DNA from: Trabulsiella odontotermitis
GTDB lineage: Bacteria > Pseudomonadota > Gammaproteobacteria > Enterobacterales > Enterobacteriaceae
Direction of reading: 5' to 3'
DNA: 64,000 bases
Assembly (NCBI RefSeq): GCF_030053895.1
Contig: NZ_CP125781.1
Coordinates: forward strand, 620,001-684,000
The position numbers and the translations under genes were made by a program. A model generated the notes under the pieces. It had not been told where the DNA came from. It saw nothing but the letters and a program-made list of their open reading frames with translations, and did no database searches. This document shows positions 14,564 to 23,096 of this stretch, in pieces. Every line of letters starts with the position of its first letter. The first letter of the stretch is position 1.

Positions 14564-14875
14564 GACATCCTCCTTGCATCAACTGTGACATAATAATTTG
14601 GATTTCAGAAATAGGCCATTGATAAACTATGGTTTTTATGACGCTTTGAAAAACGAGGAGACTTTCACGTGCAAAAGTCCGCTATTTACACGATTTCTTG
14701 AGGAAAAGCGGATTCATTCCGTTCTTGCGAACGTGAGGCATTAGTGCATTTTTTGTTGCATCGCTCAGTGTGCTGACAAGGAAATCCGCACACTCGCAGC
14801 GCTAATAACCGATACCGGAATTCTGGTAACGACCAAACGACTTAGTACTCTGTCTTGCTTGCTGATAGCACCGCC
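14564..14875. other. Non-coding stretch between the accessory genes and the tRNA gene
   Basis: No supported gene. It contains a short palindromic piece GTTCTTGCGAAC and AT-rich promoter-like sequence for the minus-strand gene at 14060. I looked for a second copy of the tRNA 3' end here and to the left and did not find one by eye. Confidence 0.5.
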
Positions 14876-14911
14876 GATAAAAACAAAAGGGCCAGCGATT
14901 TCTCGCCAGCC
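14876..14911 (-). terminator. Terminator of the tRNA-Ile2 gene
   Basis: On the minus strand GGGCTGGCGA, loop GAAA and TCGCTGGCCC form a 10-bp stem with a single non-Watson-Crick G-T pair, followed by TTTTGTTTTT. It starts 12 bases beyond the tRNA CCA end. Confidence 0.85.
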
Positions 14912-14922
14912 CTTGCTGTGTC

Positions 14923-14998
14923 TGGTGGCCCCTGCTGGACTTGAACCAGCGACCAAGCGATTATGAGTCGCCTGCTCTAACCACTGAGCTAAGGGGCC
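14923..14998 (-). tRNA. ileX: tRNA-Ile2 with CAT anticodon (lysidine type)
   Basis: The 76-nt minus-strand sequence folds as a cloverleaf: acceptor GGCCCCT/AGGGGCC, D arm with AGCTCAGTGGTTAGAGC, anticodon loop CTCATAA, T arm CTGGTTCAAGTCCAG and encoded CCA. It appears identical to my memory of E. coli ileX. C34 of the CAT anticodon is changed to lysidine by TilS so that the tRNA reads ATA. In E. coli it also lies between mug and yqjH. Here some 11 kb of extra genes separate it from yqjH on its 3' side, the usual side for island insertion. Confidence 0.95.
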
Positions 14999-15123
14999 GT
15001 GGCGGTGGATTATAAAGTAACTCCCGCAGGCGATCCAGCGTAAAACTTTTGCATGGTGCTTTTATAAACAACGCCTTTTCAATCCTTTATACTGAGATCT
15101 CATTCTTTCGGTTTGGGGTAAGT

Positions 15124-15630
15124 ATGATTCACGACATTCTGGCGCCAGGATTGCGGGTGGTGTTCTGCGGTATCAACCCCGGCAAGTCGTCGGCGCACAA
15201 AGGGTTTCATTTTGCGCATCCGGGTAATCGCTTCTGGAAAGTGATCCACCTGGCCGGGTTTACGGACCGGTTGTTGAAGCCGGAAGAGGAGCAGCTACTG
15301 CTTGATATGCGTTGCGGGATCACCATGCTGGTGGAGCGCCCGACAGTGCAGGCGAGCGAAGTCGGGTTGCAGGAATTGCGCAGCGGTGGTCGTGAACTGG
15401 TGAGGAAGATTGAGGACTATCAGCCCGCGGCGCTGGCGATACTCGGCAAGCAGGCGTATGAAAAAACCTTCAGCGTGCGTGGTGTGCAGTGGGGGAAGCA
15501 GCAAAACAGTATCGGCGCGACGCAGATATGGGTGCTGCCGAACCCGAGTGGCCTGAACCGGGCGACGCTCGATAAGCTGGTCGAGGCCTATCGCGAGCTG
15601 GACGAGGCGCTGGCGTTGCGCGGGCTCTGA
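15124..15630 (+). CDS. mug: G/U mismatch-specific uracil-DNA glycosylase
   Basis: This 168-residue enzyme has the Mug active-site motifs VVFCGINPGKSSA near residue 18 (Asn as catalytic residue) and VLPNPSGLNR near residue 140, and the FAHPGNRFWKVI segment. It removes uracil and ethenocytosine opposite guanine. The ATG at 15124 follows TTGGGGTAAGT and gives the family length; an upstream ATG at 15049 would add 25 residues with no similarity. Convergent with rpoD across a bidirectional terminator. Confidence 0.95.
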   Translation: MIHDILAPGLRVVFCGINPGKSSAHKGFHFAHPGNRFWKVIHLAGFTDRLLKPEEEQLLLDMRCGITMLVERPTVQASEVGLQELRSGGRELVRKIEDYQPAALAILGKQAYEKTFSVRGVQWGKQQNSIGATQIWVLPNPSGLNRATLDKLVEAYRELDEALALRGL

Positions 15631-15640
15631 ATTCAGTGCA

Positions 15641-15676
15641 AAAAAAAGCTCCCGGGCGGGAGCTTTTTGTTTTTCC
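15641..15676. terminator. Bidirectional terminator between mug and rpoD
   Basis: AAAAAGCTCCCG, a 3-nt loop and GGGAGCTTTTT form a stem flanked by A and T tracts on both sides, so it can stop transcription from either gene. Confidence 0.9.
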
Positions 15677-15684
15677 GGAACCGA

Positions 15685-17526
15685 TTAATCGTCCAGGAAG
15701 CTACGCAGCACTTCAGAACGGCTCGGGTGACGCAGTTTACGCAGCGCCTTCGCTTCGATCTGACGGATACGTTCGCGGGTAACGTCGAACTGTTTACCCA
15801 CTTCTTCCAGCGTGTGGTCGGTATTCATATCGATACCGAAACGCATACGCAGGACTTTCGCTTCACGGGCGGTGAGGCCAGCCAGCACGTCGTGCGTGGC
15901 GGCACGCAGGCTCTCAGTGGTCGCAGAATCCAGCGGCAGCTCGAGGGTGGTATCCTCGATGAAATCACCCAGATGCGAATCTTCATCGTCGCCGATCGGC
16001 GTTTCCATGGAGATAGGCTCTTTGGCGATCTTCAGCACTTTACGGATCTTGTCTTCCGGCATCAGCATACGTTCGGCCAGCTCTTCCGGCGTCGGCTCGC
16101 GGCCCATTTCCTGCAACATCTGGCGGGAGATACGGTTGAGCTTGTTAATGGTCTCAATCATATGCACCGGAATACGGATGGTGCGCGCCTGATCGGCGAT
16201 GGAACGGGTGATCGCCTGACGGATCCACCAGGTGGCGTAGGTGGAGAACTTGTAACCACGGCGGTATTCGAACTTATCAACCGCTTTCATCAGGCCGATG
16301 TTGCCTTCCTGAATCAGGTCGAGGAACTGCAGACCGCGGTTGGTGTATTTCTTGGCGATAGAAATAACCAGACGCAGGTTCGCTTCCACCATCTCTTTCT
16401 TCGCACGGCGGGCTTTCGCTTCACCGATGGACATACGACGGTTGATGTCTTTTACCTGCTCGATGGTCAGGCCGGTCTCTTCTTCAATCTGATGCAGTTT
16501 CTGTAAACCGCGCTGAACGTCTTCCGCGACGTCGTGCAGTTTTTCAGACCACGGTTTGTTCATCGCGATGGCGGCGTTGAACCAGGTTTCGCTGGTTTCA
16601 TTGCCGGTGAACAGGGTGATGAAGTTTTTCTTCGGCATTTTGCACTGTTCAACGCACAGCTTCATGATGATGCGTTCCTGAGTGCGAACGCGGTCCATCA
16701 TGACGCGCATGCTGTTGACCAGATAGTCGAACTGCTTCGGTACCAGACGGAACTGTTTGAACACTTCAGACAGCTTCAGTATCTCTTCCTGAGCCGCCGC
16801 GTGGCTGCGGCCTTTGGCTTTGATGGTGTCGCGCGTTACTTCGTACTGCGTGCGCAGTTCGGCGAATTTCTCACGCGCTAGTTCCGGGTCAATGCTGTTG
16901 TCGTCGTCGCTGGAATCGCTGTCGTCGTCTTCCTCTTCTTCGTCGTCATCGTCGTCCATCTCTTCCTGAGAGAGTTCGGAGCCGACGTGCGTCGCGGTAG
17001 GCGCCATGTCTTCTTCGGCGTTTGGATCGACAAAACCGGTGATCAGATCAGACAGGCGAGCTTCGGCAGCTTCAACGCGATCATACTGCTCAAGCAGATA
17101 GGTGATCGCTTCCGGGTATTCTGCAACGGAGCACTGAACCTGGTTAATGCCGTCTTCGATGCGTTTCGCGATGTCGATTTCGCCTTCGCGGGTCAGCAGT
17201 TCAACGGTACCCATTTCACGCATGTACATGCGCACCGGATCGGTCGTCCGGCCAATTTCAGATTCCACGCTGGAAAGCACCTGCGCGGCGGCTTCGGCTG
17301 CATCTTCGTCCGCGGTGTTTTCAGCCAGCATCAGATCATCGGCATCCGGTGCTTCTTCCATCACCTGGATGCCCATATCGTTGATCATTTGGATGATGTC
17401 TTCGATCTGATCGGAGTCGACGATATCTTCCGGCAGATGGTCATTGACCTCAGCATAGGTCAGATAGCCTTGCTCCTTACCACGGGTGACAAGCAGCTTC
17501 AGCTGTGACTGCGGGTTTTGCTCCAT
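15685..17526 (-). CDS. rpoD: RNA polymerase sigma-70 factor
   Basis: This 613-residue protein is the housekeeping sigma factor, same length as in E. coli. Region 1.1 lies at the N-terminus, followed by the acidic non-conserved insert (a long Asp/Glu/Ser stretch near residues 190-212). Region 2 includes KFSTYATWWIRQAITR and binds the -10 element; region 3 has RTIRIPVHMIETINKLN; region 4 has VTRERIRQIEAKALRKLRHP for the -35 element. It is the last gene of the rpsU-dnaG-rpoD operon, 158 bases after dnaG. Highly conserved; no oddity. Confidence 0.99.
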   Translation of the reverse strand: MEQNPQSQLKLLVTRGKEQGYLTYAEVNDHLPEDIVDSDQIEDIIQMINDMGIQVMEEAPDADDLMLAENTADEDAAEAAAQVLSSVESEIGRTTDPVRMYMREMGTVELLTREGEIDIAKRIEDGINQVQCSVAEYPEAITYLLEQYDRVEAAEARLSDLITGFVDPNAEEDMAPTATHVGSELSQEEMDDDDDEEEEDDDSDSSDDDNSIDPELAREKFAELRTQYEVTRDTIKAKGRSHAAAQEEILKLSEVFKQFRLVPKQFDYLVNSMRVMMDRVRTQERIIMKLCVEQCKMPKKNFITLFTGNETSETWFNAAIAMNKPWSEKLHDVAEDVQRGLQKLHQIEEETGLTIEQVKDINRRMSIGEAKARRAKKEMVEANLRLVISIAKKYTNRGLQFLDLIQEGNIGLMKAVDKFEYRRGYKFSTYATWWIRQAITRSIADQARTIRIPVHMIETINKLNRISRQMLQEMGREPTPEELAERMLMPEDKIRKVLKIAKEPISMETPIGDDEDSHLGDFIEDTTLELPLDSATTESLRAATHDVLAGLTAREAKVLRMRFGIDMNTDHTLEEVGKQFDVTRERIRQIEAKALRKLRHPSRSEVLRSFLDD

Positions 17527-17684
17527 AAGACGGTATCCACACTTATTTCATTGGGTTGGTGTCGGTCGGCGAAAATCAAAAACCGCCAACTTTTAAAGCG
17601 AGGGCCACTTATATTATTGCCGCTGCGCCTCAGCGCGGCTGTCGGGGTCAACCCGATCGATAATCGGCACTTAAGCCGTGCAAT

Positions 17685-19430
17685 TCATTTTTTCGCCAGT
17701 TCCTGGCTTATCGTCCAGAGTTCCCGGCGTTCTTCGCTGCTTAAACCGTGTGTGCGATCGCGAGCTATCAACTCTTCCTGTCGCAGCTCAAGCAACGAAT
17801 CCAGCATGTGGTTGAGCGAGTCGGTGAACGTTTTTTCTGCAATGTCCTTATCAGCTATATCGTCCCACATCGACAATTTTTCAAGGGTAGCGGCCTCTTT
17901 TGTGCCGCGATACTGCTCCAGCAGCTGTCCGGTGGTCAGGCCAGGCTGCGACAGACAAGTGTTGACCAGTTCTGCAAATAAGCCAAGTCCGGGCAGTTTT
18001 TCCTGATTCAACCCCGCCAGTGGCGGAACCTGCGGCGCCAGATCCGGATTTTGCACCAGCAACCCTATTAGTATACGCATGGTCGTGCGTTTTAGCTGTG
18101 GTGCAGGGCGGGCGGTGCCATTTTCCGCCTGTTTCGGCATTAAACGTTCAAGCTGCGCGTCATCAAGAATGCCCAGTTTGTTACCCAACTCCTGACGCAA
18201 GTAGATGCGCAGCGTTTCACCAGGCACCTGGCTGATTAACGGTAGCGCCAGCGTACTCAACTGAGCGCGGCCGTCCGGTGTGCTCAAATCGACCTGCGGC
18301 AGCAGACTGTTAAACAAAAACGTAGAGAGCGGCTGGGCCTGCTCCATCCGCGCTTCGAACGCCGCTTTACCCTCTTTACGCACCAGCGTGTCCGGGTCTT
18401 CACCGTCAGGCAGAAACATAAAACGCAACTGACGGCCGTCTGACATATACGGCAGCGCGGTTTCCAGCGCACGCCAGGCGGCATCGCGGCCTGCGCGGTC
18501 GCCGTCATAACAGCAGATGACGTTATTGGTCACCCGGAACAGCAATTGAATGTGGTCGGCGGTGGTCGAGGTACCCAGCGACGCGACGGCATAGTTGATG
18601 CCATACTGCGCCAGCGCGACCACGTCCATATACCCTTCGACGACCAGAAGACGCTGAGGTTCCGCTTCCGTTTGCTGCGCTTCATAGAGGCCGTACAACT
18701 GGCGGCCCTTATGGAAAATATCGGTTTCCGGCGAGTTCAGGTATTTGGGCGTATCGTTGCCGAGCACGCGCCCGCCAAAGCCAATCACCCGCCCGCGCTT
18801 ATCGCGGATCGGGAACATCACCCGGTCGCGGAAACGGTCATAACTGCGCCCCTGATCGTTAGTGACTAACATGCCCGCATCAATCAATGATTGACGGTTT
18901 TCGCCATGCGCACCGAAACGTTTTAAGACGTTATCCCAGCCGGGCGGCGCGTAACCGATAGCAAAACGGTTAATCACATCGCTGCTCAGACCGCGCTTTT
19001 CCAGATACTGGCGCGCCGTGACTGCGGCAGGGTTTGTCAGGGACTGTTGGTAAAACGTATTCAGACCGTCCATCAGTTGATAGAGATTTTGCCGTTGATG
19101 GCGCTCTATCTGGCTTGGCCCGTTTCCCGCTTCATAAGGCACTTCGAGGTTGTGCATGGCTGCCAGTTCTTCGACGGTTTCCACGAACTCGAGCTTGTCG
19201 TAGTTCATCAGAAAGTCGATAGCGTTGCCGTGCGCACCACAGCCAAAGCAGTGGTAAAACTGTTTCTCACCGTTGACGGTGAATGAGGGGGTTTTTTCAT
19301 TATGGAACGGGCAACACGCGTGAAAATTCTTGCCCTGCTTTTTCAGCTTTACCCGCGCGTCGATGAGATCGACGATGTCGGTTCGCGCCAGCAGGTCATT
19401 GATAAAAACACGTGGGATGCGTCCGGCCAT
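17685..19430 (-). CDS. dnaG: DNA primase
   Basis: The 581-residue primase lays RNA primers at the replication fork. A CHC2 zinc-binding domain (CCPFHNEKTPSF near 39-50 and HCFGCGAHGNAI near 60-70) is followed by the TOPRIM catalytic core with VVEGYMDVVAL and CYDGDRAGRDA (about 260-320), and a C-terminal DnaB-helicase-interacting domain. The ATG at 19430 (MAGRIPRVFIN) is used in preference to one four codons upstream because it matches the family start. Middle gene of the macromolecular synthesis operon. Confidence 0.98.
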   Translation of the reverse strand: MAGRIPRVFINDLLARTDIVDLIDARVKLKKQGKNFHACCPFHNEKTPSFTVNGEKQFYHCFGCGAHGNAIDFLMNYDKLEFVETVEELAAMHNLEVPYEAGNGPSQIERHQRQNLYQLMDGLNTFYQQSLTNPAAVTARQYLEKRGLSSDVINRFAIGYAPPGWDNVLKRFGAHGENRQSLIDAGMLVTNDQGRSYDRFRDRVMFPIRDKRGRVIGFGGRVLGNDTPKYLNSPETDIFHKGRQLYGLYEAQQTEAEPQRLLVVEGYMDVVALAQYGINYAVASLGTSTTADHIQLLFRVTNNVICCYDGDRAGRDAAWRALETALPYMSDGRQLRFMFLPDGEDPDTLVRKEGKAAFEARMEQAQPLSTFLFNSLLPQVDLSTPDGRAQLSTLALPLISQVPGETLRIYLRQELGNKLGILDDAQLERLMPKQAENGTARPAPQLKRTTMRILIGLLVQNPDLAPQVPPLAGLNQEKLPGLGLFAELVNTCLSQPGLTTGQLLEQYRGTKEAATLEKLSMWDDIADKDIAEKTFTDSLNHMLDSLLELRQEELIARDRTHGLSSEERRELWTISQELAKK

Positions 19431-19488
19431 ATGCCCCTTCAATTAATACCATTCAGGATCCGCAACAGACGCGAATTATAAAGGGTAT

Positions 19489-19527
19489 AAACGAAAATAA
19501 GCCGCGCTTTCCTTCCGGAAGCACGGC
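19489..19527 (-). terminator. Attenuating terminator between rpsU and dnaG
   Basis: On the minus strand GCCGTGCTTCC, loop and GGAAAGCGCGGC form an imperfect stem followed by TTATTTTCG. E. coli has a partial terminator (T1) at the same place, which makes rpsU expression higher than that of dnaG. Confidence 0.65.
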
Positions 19528-19575
19528 CTTGCAACTACAACTCGTTCTGAATTGAGAGCGTTTGCCCTCAACAGA

Positions 19576-19830
<255 letters not shown>

Positions 19831-20019
19831 TCAACGCCAGCTTATTTCAAAATGGTGCGGAATTTTACTGCAACTGCCGCTGCTTTGTAAAGCACCAATG
19901 CCGTTTTTGAACGGGACCTTTGTAAGGGGGGAGAGTATACACGAACTCACGCCCCAGGGTATACATTGACCCGCATTCGCCCTACACTGCGCGGTACAGA
20001 AATGAGGTAAAAACAAGTC

Positions 20020-21033
20020 ATGCGTGTACTGGGAATTGAAACATCCTGCGATGAAACTGGCATCGCCATTTACGACGATGTTAACGGGCTGTTAGCCAAC
20101 CAATTGTATAGTCAGGTGAAATTGCACGCCGATTACGGCGGCGTGGTGCCTGAACTGGCGTCGCGCGATCACGTGCGGAAAACCGTGCCGCTGATTCAGG
20201 CCGCGCTGAAAGAAGCGAATCTGACAGCGAAAGATATTGACGCGGTCGCTTATACCGCAGGTCCGGGTCTGGTCGGCGCGCTGCTGGTTGGCGCGACCGT
20301 CGGGCGTTCGCTGGCGTTTGCCTGGAACGTACCGGCCATTCCGGTACACCATATGGAAGGGCACCTGCTGGCGCCGATGCTGGAAGAAAATCCTCCGGCA
20401 TACCCGTTTGTCGCACTGCTGGTGTCCGGTGGTCATACGCAACTGATTAGCGTTACCGGGATTGGCGAGTACACACTGCTTGGCGAATCCATTGACGATG
20501 CCGCTGGTGAAGCGTTTGATAAAACCGCCAAACTGCTGGGGCTCGATTACCCTGGCGGTCCGATGCTGTCAAAACTGGCATCGCAGGGCACGGAAGGGCG
20601 TTTTGTTTTCCCGCGTCCGATGACCGACCGCCCGGGGCTGGATTTCAGCTTCTCCGGCCTTAAAACCTTCGCCGCGAATACCATTCGTGACAACGATAAC
20701 GACGATCAAACCCGCGCAGATATCGCCCGTGCTTTTGAGGATGCGGTTGTCGATACGCTGATGATTAAGTGCCGCCGCGCGCTGGATCAAACCGGCTTCA
20801 AACGGCTGGTGATGGCGGGGGGCGTCAGCGCCAACCGCACGCTGCGGGCGAAACTGGCGGAGATGATGCAAAAGCGTCACGGCGAGGTGTTTTACGCGCG
20901 TCCGGAATTTTGCACCGATAATGGCGCGATGATCGCCTACGCCGGCATGGTGCGTCTGAAAGCCGGCACGCGTGCCGATCTCGGTGTGACCGTGCGTCCG
21001 CGCTGGCCGCTGGCGGAGCTGCCCGCTGCGTAA
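20020..21033 (+). CDS. tsaD: tRNA N6-threonylcarbamoyltransferase subunit TsaD
   Basis: The 337-residue protein is an ASKHA-fold enzyme that transfers the threonylcarbamoyl group to A37 of ANN-reading tRNAs, with TsaB and TsaE. Visible motifs: ETSCDETGIAIYD at the N-terminus, the metal-binding VHHMEGH (His111 and His115 region), SGGHTQL, and the phosphate-binding MAGGVSANRTLR. GAGGTAAAAACAAGTC precedes the ATG. Divergent from rpsU as in E. coli. Confidence 0.98.
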   Translation: MRVLGIETSCDETGIAIYDDVNGLLANQLYSQVKLHADYGGVVPELASRDHVRKTVPLIQAALKEANLTAKDIDAVAYTAGPGLVGALLVGATVGRSLAFAWNVPAIPVHHMEGHLLAPMLEENPPAYPFVALLVSGGHTQLISVTGIGEYTLLGESIDDAAGEAFDKTAKLLGLDYPGGPMLSKLASQGTEGRFVFPRPMTDRPGLDFSFSGLKTFAANTIRDNDNDDQTRADIARAFEDAVVDTLMIKCRRALDQTGFKRLVMAGGVSANRTLRAKLAEMMQKRHGEVFYARPEFCTDNGAMIAYAGMVRLKAGTRADLGVTVRPRWPLAELPAA

Positions 21034-21038
21034 TATGT

Positions 21039-21063
21039 TGCCGGGGGCGCTACGCTTTCCCGG
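21039..21063. repeat. REP-like palindrome between tsaD and plsY
   Basis: GCCGGGGGCGCTACGCTTTCCCGGC forms an imperfect stem of the enterobacterial REP type between convergent genes. It may end transcription or stabilise mRNA ends. Confidence 0.6.
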
Positions 21064-21064
21064 C

Positions 21065-21688
21065 CTACTGTTCTTTGTCTTCTTCTTTCTCTTTGCGCTT
21101 CAGCTTTGACCAGATTTTGGTTTCCTGACGTCGCCACAGACGCTGAATGTTGTCGTGATGACGCAGCAAAATCAGGCAGGAGAGCATCGAAACGGGAAAA
21201 GTGAACTGCGGCTTAAACCACCAGACGTAGAACGGCGCGATTAACGCGCTGACGATGGCGCCGAGTGACGAATAGCCGCTGAGCAACACGGTGAGCAGCC
21301 AGGTGCCCGCCATCACGCCGGTGAGATCCCAGCCGATCGGCGCAATGGCGCCGAAGGCGGTGGCAACACCTTTTCCGCCGCGGAAACCAAAGAACACCGG
21401 CCAGATATGGCCGAGGCAGGCGGCGATCGCAATCATGCCGAGCCAGAACGGCGTGACGCCCAGCATGTACGCGCCCCAGACCGGCAACATCCCTTTCAGG
21501 ACATCGAAAATCAGAACTGCTACGGCTGCTCCTTTGCCGCCCATACGTAAAACGTTGGTTGCTCCGGGATTACCCGACCCACTCATGCGGGGATCCGGCA
21601 ATCCAGCGATACGGCAAACCAGGATGGCGCTGGAGATTGAGCCGCAAAGGTAGGCGAGGATAACCATTCCAGGCGCGATTGCACTCAT
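21065..21688 (-). CDS. plsY: Acyl-phosphate:glycerol-3-phosphate acyltransferase
   Basis: The 207-residue inner membrane enzyme makes lysophosphatidic acid from acyl-phosphate. It has five to six membrane segments and the three PlsY catalytic motifs: SGSGNPGATNVLR, the GHIWPVFFGFRGGKGVAT glycine-rich loop, and a later HHDNIQRL segment. I start it at the ATG at 21688 (MSAIAPGMV), which matches the E. coli N-terminus; a start 30 codons upstream would lie in the folB promoter region. Divergent from folB. Confidence 0.96.
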   Translation of the reverse strand: MSAIAPGMVILAYLCGSISSAILVCRIAGLPDPRMSGSGNPGATNVLRMGGKGAAVAVLIFDVLKGMLPVWGAYMLGVTPFWLGMIAIAACLGHIWPVFFGFRGGKGVATAFGAIAPIGWDLTGVMAGTWLLTVLLSGYSSLGAIVSALIAPFYVWWFKPQFTFPVSMLSCLILLRHHDNIQRLWRRQETKIWSKLKRKEKEEDKEQ

Positions 21689-21795
21689 AACGCTGTTCCG
21701 TATAGAAAGTATCGTTTTAATCTCTGCATCTGTGGATAATACGCATAATTCGCCGGAAGTGGTATCCGGTTTGGGCAAAAAGCAGGCGGGTCGTG

Positions 21796-22164
21796 ATGGA
21801 TATTGTATTTATAGAGCAACTTTCGGTAATCACCACCATTGGCGTTTACGACTGGGAACAGACCATCGAACAGCAACTGGTGTTCGATATCGAAATGGCG
21901 TGGGACAACCGCAAAGCCGCCGCGAGCGATGACGTTCAGGACTGCCTCAGTTACGCGGACATCAGCGACGCGGTGGTCGGCCATGTGGAAGGCAACCGGT
22001 TCGCGCTGGTGGAACGCGTGGCGGAAGAAGTGGCGTCGCTGTTGCTGAGCCGCTTTAACTCGCCGTGGGTGCGCATCAAAGTCAGCAAACCCGGTGCAGT
22101 GGCGCGGGCGAAGAACGTGGGCGTGGTCATTGAGCGTAGCCAAAATCTGAAAGAAAACATATAA
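21796..22164 (+). CDS. folB: Dihydroneopterin aldolase
   Basis: The 122-residue enzyme converts dihydroneopterin to 6-hydroxymethyl-dihydropterin in folate synthesis. The tunnel-fold landmarks TTIGVYDWEQ, CLSYADI and ALVERVAEEVA with the catalytic Glu and a late KPGAVARAKNVGV are present. The ATG at 21796 is used; a GTG one codon earlier is possible. Divergent from plsY, followed after 112 bases by uppP. Confidence 0.96.
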   Translation: MDIVFIEQLSVITTIGVYDWEQTIEQQLVFDIEMAWDNRKAAASDDVQDCLSYADISDAVVGHVEGNRFALVERVAEEVASLLLSRFNSPWVRIKVSKPGAVARAKNVGVVIERSQNLKENI

Positions 22165-22276
22165 ATTCAATATTGCTAAACCATAATCAATTTTGCAGGT
22201 CTTAAGACTGGGAATTTTTTGGCGGCTGCGGTGAGTCATGCGCCGTTTTTTTATGTCTTTTAAAAGGGTTTATTGA

Positions 22277-23095
22277 ATGAGCGATATGCACTCGCTGCTG
22301 GTGGCGGCAATACTGGGTGTGGTCGAAGGATTGACAGAATTTTTGCCCGTTTCCAGTACCGGCCATATGATCATTGTGGGTCATCTGCTGGGGTTTGAGG
22401 GGGATACGGCAAAAACGTTTGAAGTGGTGATCCAGTTAGGCTCCATTCTTGCCGTGGTGGTGATGTTCTGGCGTCGTCTGTTTGGTCTGATCGGCATTCA
22501 CTTCGGTCAACGCCCGCACGAAGGTTTCGGTAAAGGGCGTTTGTCGCTGATTCATATCCTGCTCGGGATGATCCCGGCGGTGGTGCTCGGTCTGGTGTTT
22601 CACGACACCATCAAGTCGTTGTTCAACCCGGTTAACGTGATGTACGCACTGGTGGTCGGGGGCTTACTGCTGATTGCCGCAGAGTGCCTGAAGCCAAAGG
22701 AGCCGCGTGCGCAGGGGCTGGATGACATGACCTATCGCCAGGCGTTTATGATTGGCTGCTTCCAGTGTCTGGCGCTGTGGCCGGGTTTCTCTCGCTCTGG
22801 CGCGACCATCTCCGGTGGTATGCTGATGGGCGTCAGCCGCTATGCCGCATCTGAATTCTCTTTCCTGCTGGCGGTGCCGATGATGATGGGGGCCACCGCG
22901 CTCGATCTTTACAAAAGCATTGGTTTTCTGACCACCGGCGATATTCCGATGTTTGCGGTCGGTTTCGTGACGGCGTTTATCGTGGCGCTGATCGCGATTA
23001 AAACCTTCCTGCAGTTGATCAAGCGGATCTCGTTTATCCCGTTCGCCATCTATCGTTTCATTGTGGCGGCAGCGGTGTACGCGGTCTTCATGTAA
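22277..23095 (+). CDS. uppP: Undecaprenyl-diphosphate phosphatase
   Basis: The 272-residue polytopic membrane protein (also called BacA) recycles the lipid carrier for peptidoglycan and O-antigen by removing a phosphate from undecaprenyl diphosphate; overproduction gives bacitracin resistance. The two conserved motifs VEGLTEFLPVSSTGH (about 16-30) and PGFSRSGATISGG (about 170-183) are intact. It is convergent with cca with only one base between the stop codons. Confidence 0.97.
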   Translation: MSDMHSLLVAAILGVVEGLTEFLPVSSTGHMIIVGHLLGFEGDTAKTFEVVIQLGSILAVVVMFWRRLFGLIGIHFGQRPHEGFGKGRLSLIHILLGMIPAVVLGLVFHDTIKSLFNPVNVMYALVVGGLLLIAAECLKPKEPRAQGLDDMTYRQAFMIGCFQCLALWPGFSRSGATISGGMLMGVSRYAASEFSFLLAVPMMMGATALDLYKSIGFLTTGDIPMFAVGFVTAFIVALIAIKTFLQLIKRISFIPFAIYRFIVAAAVYAVFM

Positions 23096-23096
23096 A

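Noticed and set aside
10485..14922. CRISPR array or complete prophage
   Set aside because: No regularly spaced repeats, integrase, terminase or structural phage genes are visible.
14765..14956. Short open frame running into the tRNA-Ile2 gene
   Set aside because: Overlaps tRNA and its terminator; the peptide is the usual spurious translation of tRNA sequence.
14564..14998. Attachment-site duplication of the tRNA 3' end
   Set aside because: I looked for a second copy of the T-arm and acceptor sequence to the left and did not find one, so no att pair is claimed.
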